From FW021-bin31 sp964422465 (GTDB lineage: Bacteria; Bacteroidota; Bacteroidia; Chitinophagales; Chitinophagaceae), in NCBI GenBank assembly GCA_964422465.1, contig CAYRBD010000121.1, positions 1 to 8,242 of the forward strand: a DNA stretch of 8,242 nt, written 5' to 3'. Shown here one piece after another: positions 1 to 4,952 of this stretch; position 1 is the stretch's first letter, and the number at the start of each line of letters is the position of its first letter. Position numbers and translations under genes: made by a program. The notes beneath the pieces are model-generated. The model saw only the letters and a list, made by a program, of their open reading frames with translations, searched no databases and was not told where the DNA came from.

Positions 1-236
1 TGGATAAATTCATCAAAATTAAAGGTGATGGTTCTTTGGGTAAAATTCAGAGTAGAATCCGGCGGGGTTGCATTCAGCAATACGGGAGGCAGGGTGTCTT
101 TAGGCCCCCCGGTAGGGGCAACAATTTGTGCACAGCGGGGCAGCAATAAACTGAGAAAAAATGCGGACAGCAGGAGAATTCCCCAAACGGAGGATCCTTT
201 TTGTCTGCTATGAGATTTTTCCGAAATTTCTGACAT
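1..236 (-). CDS. Ig-like (Big_5-type) domain lipoprotein, N-terminal part; 3' end beyond the window
   Basis: Reading the minus strand from an ATG at 236 gives 78 uninterrupted codons to the window edge. The first in-frame codon to stop reading upstream is a TAA about 21 nt before the ATG, so this is the only ATG start available. Residues 1-19 are polar and basic, 20-33 are a strong hydrophobic segment, and Cys35 follows. After it comes AQIVAPTGGPKDTLPP, then VLLNATPPDSTLNF and ITFNFDEFI. The Cys-(A/G)-x-I-x-P-(T/S)-GGPKD-T-PP start followed by a beta-strand repeat is what I know from Bacteroidota surface lipoproteins with an N-terminal Ig-like Big_5 domain, usually 500-600 residues long. The role is unknown; the protein is probably anchored in the outer membrane. 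The residue before the presumed lipidated cysteine is Arg (LLPRC), which is unusual for a lipobox. The gene is divergent from rsgA across 81 bp. Confidence 0.8.
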   Translation of the reverse strand, partial: MSEISEKSHSRQKGSSVWGILLLSAFFLSLLLPRCAQIVAPTGGPKDTLPPVLLNATPPDSTLNFTQRTITFNFDEFI

Positions 237-256
237 TTGCCTGCAATAAATTTATG

Positions 257-264
257 CAAACATA
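257..264 (-). promoter_or_regulatory. Candidate -7 element for the Ig-like lipoprotein gene
   Basis: On the minus strand these bases read TATGTTTG, an exact match to the Bacteroidota sigma-ABfr -7 consensus TAnnTTTG, 20 nt before the ATG at 236. A -33 TTG is not clear; a CTG 18 nt upstream is the nearest match. The untranslated leader would be short, about 10-15 nt. One good box out of two makes this a moderate call. Confidence 0.35.
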
Positions 265-317
265 GGGTTTGTTCGGCTAAAGCAGGTAATTTTACTGCCT
301 TGATTTAACATTTTGAT

Positions 318-1244
318 TTGAAAGCAACCATTTATAAATCTACGGGAAGTTGGTATTCGGCTCATTGTGAAGATGGCGTAGTAAGACCCTCCCGCCTGGC
401 GGGTAAAATGAAACTGGATCACGAAATTAGTTCTTCCAACCCTATAGCCGTAGGTGATCGGGTAAGGCTTCACTCAGAGGACGGGCAGGATAGCGCAGTC
501 ATTTCTGAAATTGAGGAACGGGAAAATTATATGGTCCGTGCCTCTCCGAATCCACGGTATCAACGTCAGGTACTTGCAGCTAATTTAGATCAGGTGGTTT
601 TACTGGCTTCCTTACGTCAGCCCTTTACGCCCCGCGGGTTTATTGATCGCTTTTTAGTTACTGCCGAGGCTTATCACATCCCCGCATTGCTGATGTTTAA
701 CAAAACAGATATTTACCAGGAAAAAGACTGGCTGAAGTTTGATAATATCCGGGAAATCTATGGCAGGATGGGCTATCCGGTATTAAAGTTTTCTGCCTTG
801 AAAGAGGAGGTTACGCTACAGGTGCAGAGGTTGTTAAAGGATAAGACAACCCTTATAGCCGGCAATTCGGGAGCGGGGAAGAGCACCTTTATCAACACCT
901 TAATACCCGGTCTGAACCAGAAAACACAAAACATAAGCAATTGGTCGGAGAAAGGGGTGCATACGACGACCTTTGCCGAAATGTTTGATTTGCCTTTCGG
1001 GGGCAGGTTAATAGACACCCCAGGTATCCGGGAATGGGGATTATTAGATATAGAAAAAGCCGAGTTATCCCAATATTTTTTAGACTTGCAACCCTATCTG
1101 AATCAATGTAAATTTAACAATTGCCTGCATGTAAATGAGCCGGGATGTGCGGTAAAGCAGGCGGTAGCAGAGGGCAAGATTGAGCTGAAGCGATTTGAGA
1201 GCTACCTGATAATTTTAGATTCTATTATACTCAACAAGGGGTGA
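318..1244 (+). CDS. rsgA: Small ribosomal subunit biogenesis GTPase RsgA
   Basis: This 308-residue protein is a circularly permuted GTPase that acts in the cytoplasm in late 30S subunit maturation. An N-terminal OB-fold region (about 1-75, starting KATIYKSTGSWY) precedes the G domain. Its motifs come in the permuted order: G4 NKTD 128-131, G5-like FSA 158-160, P-loop GNSGAGKST 182-190, G2 GVHTTT 213-218 and G3 DTPG 233-236. A C-terminal zinc-binding element follows with Cys264, Cys269, His271 and Cys277 (C-x4-C-x-H-x5-C). All signature residues and the length match the family. The start codon is TTG at 318: an in-frame TAA lies at 306-308 with no ATG between, and later starts would remove the conserved first strand of the OB fold. 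No strong Shine-Dalgarno sequence is visible. The neighbours do not suggest an operon; the next gene seems to have its own promoter. Confidence 0.96.
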   Translation: MKATIYKSTGSWYSAHCEDGVVRPSRLAGKMKLDHEISSSNPIAVGDRVRLHSEDGQDSAVISEIEERENYMVRASPNPRYQRQVLAANLDQVVLLASLRQPFTPRGFIDRFLVTAEAYHIPALLMFNKTDIYQEKDWLKFDNIREIYGRMGYPVLKFSALKEEVTLQVQRLLKDKTTLIAGNSGAGKSTFINTLIPGLNQKTQNISNWSEKGVHTTTFAEMFDLPFGGRLIDTPGIREWGLLDIEKAELSQYFLDLQPYLNQCKFNNCLHVNEPGCAVKQAVAEGKIELKRFESYLIILDSIILNKG

Positions 1245-1281
1245 AATTGTGGACTTATTACCTCGGTTACTCAAACGGGTC

Positions 1282-1311
1282 TTGAATATTTAACGATATG
1301 GGGTACCTTTG
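1282..1311 (+). promoter_or_regulatory. Bacteroidota-type promoter (TTG-N19-TAnnTTTG) for the UDG-family gene
   Basis: TTG at 1282-1284 is separated by 19 nt from TACCTTTG at 1304-1311, an exact TAnnTTTG. Both boxes and the spacing fit the established Bacteroidota housekeeping promoter (-33 TTTG/TTG, -7 TAnnTTTG). Transcription would start around 1315-1318, downstream of the TTG at 1309 and just upstream of the ATG at 1330. The site therefore also helps decide the start codon. Confidence 0.6.
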
Positions 1312-1329
1312 AAAAAAGAGCATACAGCT

Positions 1330-2043
1330 ATGAAAATCAGGGTTTCCCCCCAGTCAAAAACCTTAGATGGTCAAAGCAAAAATTTATTTCACCATTTCCA
1401 TCCCTATGCGCCTTACATTCCGGTTTCGGCTACCAAACTGATAGTGGGCACACTGCCTCCTCCCCGCTTCACTACGGGTTTGCTGAAAGAAGGAGATGTG
1501 GACTTCTGTTACGGCAGCCGCGATGGGCAGCTATGGATTATTTTAGACCGGATTTTTAATTTACATTTAAAATTTGAAAATACGAAAGAGGCTATTGAAC
1601 AACGGCAACGCTTCCTGAATGAAAGAGGAATTGGAATCTGCGACATGGTAGCTTCTGCGGAACGGAAGGAAGTAAATGCTTCAGATATTGGGATGCAGGA
1701 TGTGAAATTGCGTGATTTAATAGCCATCCTGAATCTTCATCCCAGGGTAGATACCTTACTGTTTACCGGTGGAAACAGTAAAAATGGTCCCGAGTATTTC
1801 TTTCGCAGACATTTGAAAACTTATAAGCTGAAACTAAAACTCCTGTCTGACGAAGTCCCCCGTATTCATAGTTTTCAACATCCTGCCGACCACCGGCTGA
1901 TAAAAACAGTTACCCTTACAGCGCCCTCCGGATCAGCTAACAGAGCGGTAGGCAGCCTCGTTGCTTTTAAAAAAATGAAGGCTGAAAAACCAGGATTTAC
2001 AGCAATAGATTTCAGGGTTATGCAATATAAACCTTATTTTTAA
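1330..2043 (+). CDS. Uracil-DNA glycosylase superfamily protein
   Basis: This 237-residue protein looks like a member of the uracil-DNA glycosylase fold superfamily, base-excision enzymes that remove damaged or wrong bases from DNA. Visible marks (numbered from the ATG at 1330) are motif 1 VGTLPPPRF (39-47), the following YGSRDGQLW (61-69, compare the Y/F-x-S-x-x-N-x-F-W stretch of the SMUG/HDG-like groups), GICDMV (102-107), the strand LLFTGG (143-148) and a motif-2 equivalent APSGSANRAVG (198-208). There are only two cysteines, so it is not an iron-sulfur family 4/5 enzyme. The exact subfamily and substrate are unclear; the arrangement is nearest to family 6 (hypoxanthine-DNA glycosylase-like) proteins. 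I chose ATG 1330 over the in-frame TTG at 1309 because 1309 overlaps the -7 box, and AAAGAG lies nine bases before the ATG. It converges with the genes on the other strand. Confidence 0.75.
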   Translation: MKIRVSPQSKTLDGQSKNLFHHFHPYAPYIPVSATKLIVGTLPPPRFTTGLLKEGDVDFCYGSRDGQLWIILDRIFNLHLKFENTKEAIEQRQRFLNERGIGICDMVASAERKEVNASDIGMQDVKLRDLIAILNLHPRVDTLLFTGGNSKNGPEYFFRRHLKTYKLKLKLLSDEVPRIHSFQHPADHRLIKTVTLTAPSGSANRAVGSLVAFKKMKAEKPGFTAIDFRVMQYKPYF

Positions 2044-2070
2044 AATTAAGGTTGTCTTTGCTTTTTCGCG

Positions 2071-2206
2071 TTCTGTTGCGTTACAACATAAGGCTATATC
2101 AAGGAGTTGCGCAGCGCATTTTTGGGACCGCTCTTTGTGGTACTCTGCTCCTCTGTGGTTCTTTGCGTTACAACATAAAGCTATAACGCCGAGCTACGCA
2201 AAGCAT
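2071..2206. repeat. Pair of diverged ~49-bp direct repeats in the convergent intergenic spacer
   Basis: Copy A (2071-2119) and copy B (2159-2206) align over their whole length with one single-base gap and roughly 80% identity by eye. Both contain GCGTTACAACATAA, and both continue through a CTATA run to a GCAT end. The 39 bp between them (2120-2158) contains CTCTTTGTGG and CTCTGTGG, which resemble the leading part of the repeat. The spacer otherwise holds no gene: frames crossing it show no protein-like content. I recognise the CTCTGTGG/CTTTGCGTTAC style as typical of dispersed intergenic repeats in some environmental bacterial genomes. That family assignment is from memory. Confidence 0.6.
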
Positions 2207-2223
2207 CACCGAGTTACGCAAAG
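2189..2223. repeat. Two 15-bp direct repeats, the second also inverted relative to 2161-2171
   Basis: CCGAGCTACGCAAAG (2189-2203) and CCGAGTTACGCAAAG (2209-2223) differ at one base and start 20 bp apart. GTTACGCAAAG (2213-2223) is also the near-perfect reverse complement of CTTTGCGTTAC (2161-2171), with one mismatch. A transcript could therefore fold into a hairpin with arms of about 11 bp and a loop of about 41 nt. No T tract follows, so I do not call it a terminator. Confidence 0.55.
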
Positions 2224-2228
2224 AGGTT

Positions 2229-2368
2229 TCAACGGTCTGTTTTCTTCTTTGAAGCAGCTGTCGTTGTGCTATCGGCAGCCACAGGTTGTTTTGCCGGATT
2301 TTTATTTTCTGTACTGCTCGTTGATTTCTCAGAAGGGGAGGAAGCCGAACGGAGAACCCCTTTTTCGG
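2229..2368 (-). CDS. C-terminal tail of an unidentified protein, interrupted by the assembly gap
   Basis: On the minus strand the 47 bases-triplets from the gap edge down to a TGA at 2229-2231 stay open. They encode a low-complexity tail rich in Ser, Thr, Ala, Pro and Lys: it contains RSASSPSEKSTSS, then ENKNPAKQPVAADSTTTAA and ends SKKKTDR. This composition, with few hydrophobic or aromatic residues, is what a disordered C-terminal tail looks like and is unlike the other frames here. The start and body lie in the missing sequence, so no family can be named. It would be the third gene on the minus strand after mutL and the carbonic anhydrase-like gene, but continuity across the gap rests on scaffolding alone. 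An accidental open frame is possible. Confidence 0.5.
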
Positions 2369-2468
2369 NNNNNNNNNNNNNNNNNNNNNNNNNNNNNNNN
2401 NNNNNNNNNNNNNNNNNNNNNNNNNNNNNNNNNNNNNNNNNNNNNNNNNNNNNNNNNNNNNNNNNNNN
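2369..2468. other. Assembly gap (100 N)
   Basis: Exactly 100 consecutive N, the conventional placeholder for a gap of unknown length. The real distance may be far larger and must contain at least the 5' part of the gene whose tail is at 2229-2368. Orientation and order across it are only as good as the scaffolding. Confidence 0.98.
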
Positions 2469-2496
2469 GTAGAGAAAATTCATGAATTTTCTCTAC
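2469..2496. repeat. Perfect 28-bp palindrome abutting the gap
   Basis: The half-site GTAGAGAAAATTCA (2469-2482) is followed at once by its exact reverse complement (2483-2496), with no loop. It begins at the first base after the N run and contains the stop codon of the carbonic anhydrase-like gene, directly past the symmetry axis. It could be a real hairpin at the gene end. Its placement at a contig terminus, low GC stem, absent loop and lack of a visible T tract fit a fold-back assembly artefact at least as well. Confidence 0.9.
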
Positions 2497-3007
2497 GTCT
2501 AAACCATCCGGCATATTTAACATAATTATTTGCGATGCGTACAATTTCACCCTCTCTCAATTCTGGACTGACCTCTTTCACTTTACGGGCCGGTACTCCG
2601 GCATAAATACTCCCGGGTTCTACTTTTGTATTTTCCAACACCACCGCACCGGCGGCAATGATGGAACCGCTTCCAATGACTGCGTTATCCATCACAATGG
2701 CTCCCATGCCAACCAGTACATTGTCTTCGATTTTACATCCATGAACAATGGCATTGTGGCCAATGGAAACATTATTCCCAATAAGAGTTTGTGTCTTCTG
2801 GTAGGTACAGTGGATTACGGCGCCATCCTGCACGTTCACTTTGTTTCCCAGGCGGATGCTGTTGACATCTCCACGTATTACCACGTTGAACCATACGCTG
2901 CATTGGTCACCCATGATAACATCCCCTACTATAGTAGCGTTAGGCGCCAGGAAACAATTATCTCCCATAATAGGCGTCTGATTTCGTATGGTTAATATGA
3001 TGGACAT
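2480..3007 (-). CDS. Gamma-class carbonic anhydrase-like hexapeptide-repeat protein (YrdA/CamH type)
   Basis: This 175-residue protein is built of left-handed beta-helix hexapeptide repeats (for example IVGDVIMGDQ, VLVGMGAIVMDNAVIGSG) and ends in a C-terminal helix (SPELREGEIVRIANNYVKYAGWF). The three presumed metal-binding histidines are His66, His84 and His89 (VIHC and IGHNAIVHGC). Arg45, Asp47 and Gln60 correspond to the conserved Arg, Asp and Gln near the gamma-carbonic anhydrase site. The acidic loop of the archaeal enzyme Cam is missing, as in YrdA-like members, so carbonic anhydrase activity is possible but not assured. It is cytoplasmic and probably trimeric by family. The ATG at 3007 lies 26 bp after the mutL stop, consistent with cotranscription; no clear Shine-Dalgarno sequence is seen. 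The last residues (RRRENS) and the stop lie in the palindrome next to the assembly gap, so the exact C-terminus is doubtful. Confidence 0.88.
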   Translation of the reverse strand: MSIILTIRNQTPIMGDNCFLAPNATIVGDVIMGDQCSVWFNVVIRGDVNSIRLGNKVNVQDGAVIHCTYQKTQTLIGNNVSIGHNAIVHGCKIEDNVLVGMGAIVMDNAVIGSGSIIAAGAVVLENTKVEPGSIYAGVPARKVKEVSPELREGEIVRIANNYVKYAGWFRRRENS

Positions 3008-3033
3008 AGTTAGAGGTTTTGAGTTTCAGGAAA

Positions 3034-4872
3034 TTACCTTCCAAACATTTTATCTAGTTCCTCTATCCTGAAAGGAATATAGGTAAACCGTCCCGAAGGA
3101 TTGGTTTGGGACTGGGTACAGGCAAATAGCCGGTCTATCAGATTTTGCATTTCATCCGGAGTTAGGGTTTTTCCGGGCTTTATGGCATGTTGACGAGCCA
3201 GGGAACGGATCATTTTTTCCCTTTTGCCGGTTTTCAAGTCGGGGTTGAAATGTTTGAATTGCTCCAGTAGCCCTTCTATACATTGTTTCTCGTTACCACT
3301 TTCCAGGTCGGAAGGGACGCCGTGTATAGCAAAAGCATTTTTATCAATTTGTTGTACTTCATAACCCAACCTTTTGAGATCGGGCAGCATTTCTGTCAAC
3401 AAGGTGGAATCTGCGGGAGAGAGCTCCAGGGTTTCGGGAAACAAGGATTGCTGAGAGGAAAGTGGTTGCTTTTCAAAAGCTTCCAGGTATCGTTCGTACA
3501 AAACCCGCTCATGCGCTGCCTGTTGGTCAATAAGAATAAAGCCCGATTTGATCTGCTGCAGGATATAGCGAGCGTGAATCTGTTGGGGCTTGCGTGGTGT
3601 GGGGTCCACGTCAAGCGCAGCCATCTGATCGTCTTCCTCATCATCAGCCGTATCTTCCCGTGACGGGACGGTAGGAAAAGCAGTGTCCCTGGGAGGATAG
3701 ATATCCCGCCAGTGGCTGAGGTTGCTCCCCCCGGAAATCGTGTGAGACTGATGCTTTTGTGTAAATCCTTTATAAATATTCCCTTGCGTGGTTTCCTCCT
3801 TTTGAGCCTCGGTAAAGGGTTTTGAAATAGCGGACAATTGCTGGATATTTTTGTTTAGCTCAAAATCCAGCGTAGGCGTAATGCTGAATTGAGCCAGCGC
3901 GTGTTTGACCGCCGATTGCACGAAGGCGTATATAATTTTTTCATCCTCAAACTTAATCTCCTGTTTGGTCGGATGCACGTTGATATCCACGCGGGAAGCA
4001 TCCAGGTCGATAAACAACACATAGAGCGGGAAATGATCCGCAGGGATCAGGTCGGCAAAAGCCCCCATAATGGCATGATTGAGATAGCCGCTGCGGATGT
4101 AGCGGTTGTTGACAAACAGGTACTGGTCTCCTCTGTTTTTTTTGGCTGCTTCGGGCTTGCCTACAAACCCGGTCATGTTCAAATAATCCGTACTCTCCTG
4201 CACAGTCACCAATTTACTTTTGTAAGACTGGCCCAGCAGTTGCAACACTCGTTGTTTCAGGTTTCCCGAGGGCAGGTGAAAAAGCTCCTGGCCATTAGCC
4301 TCCATGAAGAAGTTTATCTTGGGATAGGCAAAGGCCACATGCATAAATTCATTTACAATATGCCGCATTTCGGTGGCATTTCTTTTCAGGAAATTGCGGC
4401 GGGCGGGAACGCTGAAAAACAGGTTTTTCATGGCTATGCTGGTGCCCGGCGGGCAAGAGCAGGGTTCCTGTTTCAATACCCGGCTATTTTCAATTTCAAT
4501 GTACGTGCCCAGTTCCTCCTCCTGTTTCCGGCTTTTTAATTCTATCCGGGCCACGGCCGCCATAGAAGCCAGGGCTTCTCCTCTAAACCCCATGGTGTGA
4601 ATATGAAAGAGGTCTTCTACCTTTTTAATTTTGGAAGTGGCATGTCGTTCAAAACTCATCCTGGCATCCGTCTGGCTCATACCACATCCATTGTCAATTA
4701 CCTGTACCAGTTCTTTACCTGCATCTTTTATGAGAAGCCGGATATCGGTAGCTCCGGCATCTACAGCATTTTCCATAAGCTCCTTTACTGCCGATGCGGG
4801 CCGTTGAATAACTTCTCCGGCAGCAATCTGGTTAGCCACATGATCTGATAATAATTGGATGATATCAGGCAA
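3034..4872 (-). CDS. mutL: DNA mismatch repair protein MutL
   Basis: This 612-residue MutL couples mismatch recognition by MutS to downstream repair steps. The N-terminal GHKL ATPase is intact: ELMENAVDAGA (31-41, with Glu31 and Asn35 as presumed catalytic base and Mg ligand), DNGCGM (60-65), FERHATSK (74-81), GFRGEAL (95-101) and NVHPTK (298-303). A variable linker (about 330-430) carries an acidic run, DDEEDD. The C-terminal dimerisation domain contains IDQQAAHERVLYE (448-460), a probable sliding-clamp motif QQSLFP (474-479) and a last motif TNPSGRF (590-596) near the end. The endonuclease motifs are altered (see findings). The start is TTG at 4872: it gives the family N-terminus MPDIIQLL, and I see no in-frame ATG just upstream. 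The gene is divergent from the GH3 fusion and followed 26 bp later by the carbonic anhydrase-like gene. Confidence 0.97.
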   Translation of the reverse strand: MPDIIQLLSDHVANQIAAGEVIQRPASAVKELMENAVDAGATDIRLLIKDAGKELVQVIDNGCGMSQTDARMSFERHATSKIKKVEDLFHIHTMGFRGEALASMAAVARIELKSRKQEEELGTYIEIENSRVLKQEPCSCPPGTSIAMKNLFFSVPARRNFLKRNATEMRHIVNEFMHVAFAYPKINFFMEANGQELFHLPSGNLKQRVLQLLGQSYKSKLVTVQESTDYLNMTGFVGKPEAAKKNRGDQYLFVNNRYIRSGYLNHAIMGAFADLIPADHFPLYVLFIDLDASRVDINVHPTKQEIKFEDEKIIYAFVQSAVKHALAQFSITPTLDFELNKNIQQLSAISKPFTEAQKEETTQGNIYKGFTQKHQSHTISGGSNLSHWRDIYPPRDTAFPTVPSREDTADDEEDDQMAALDVDPTPRKPQQIHARYILQQIKSGFILIDQQAAHERVLYERYLEAFEKQPLSSQQSLFPETLELSPADSTLLTEMLPDLKRLGYEVQQIDKNAFAIHGVPSDLESGNEKQCIEGLLEQFKHFNPDLKTGKREKMIRSLARQHAIKPGKTLTPDEMQNLIDRLFACTQSQTNPSGRFTYIPFRIEELDKMFGR

Positions 4873-4897
4873 AATATTTCTTTTTGGGGTAAAATTA

Positions 4898-4907
4898 CTA
4901 AATTTAG
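4898..4907. promoter_or_regulatory. Palindrome CTAAATTTAG in the divergent mutL/GH3-fusion promoter region
   Basis: The 80-bp spacer 4873-4952 must hold the promoters of two divergent genes. Its centre has the perfect 10-bp palindrome CTAAATTTAG, which reads TAAATTTA on both strands, one base away from the TAnnTTTG -7 consensus in each direction. No matching -33 TTG at proper spacing is clear on either strand. It could be an AT-rich operator, a shared weak -7 element or chance. Confidence 0.2.
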
Positions 4908-4952
4908 GCCTTTAAAAATCAACATCATCATATACCCCGGAAGTTCATTCGC

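Noticed and set aside
268..294. Possible rsgA promoter (TTTG at 268-271, TAATTTTA at 287-294)
   Set aside because: The -7 box has a mismatch and the spacer is only 15 nt, too short for the expected 19 or so.
282..299. Small inverted repeat GTAAttTTAC between the first two genes
   Set aside because: Four-base arms with a two-base loop are expected by chance in AT-rich DNA and nothing else supports an operator.
2135..2485. Plus-strand open frame across the intergenic repeat and the N run
   Set aside because: Much of it is unknown sequence; the rest translates the repeat and the antisense of the real minus-strand tail, with no protein-like pattern.
3889..4539. 216-codon plus-strand open frame inside mutL
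   Set aside because: It is antisense to the conserved MutL ATPase region, whose motifs are all intact on the minus strand; the frame shows no recognisable domain.
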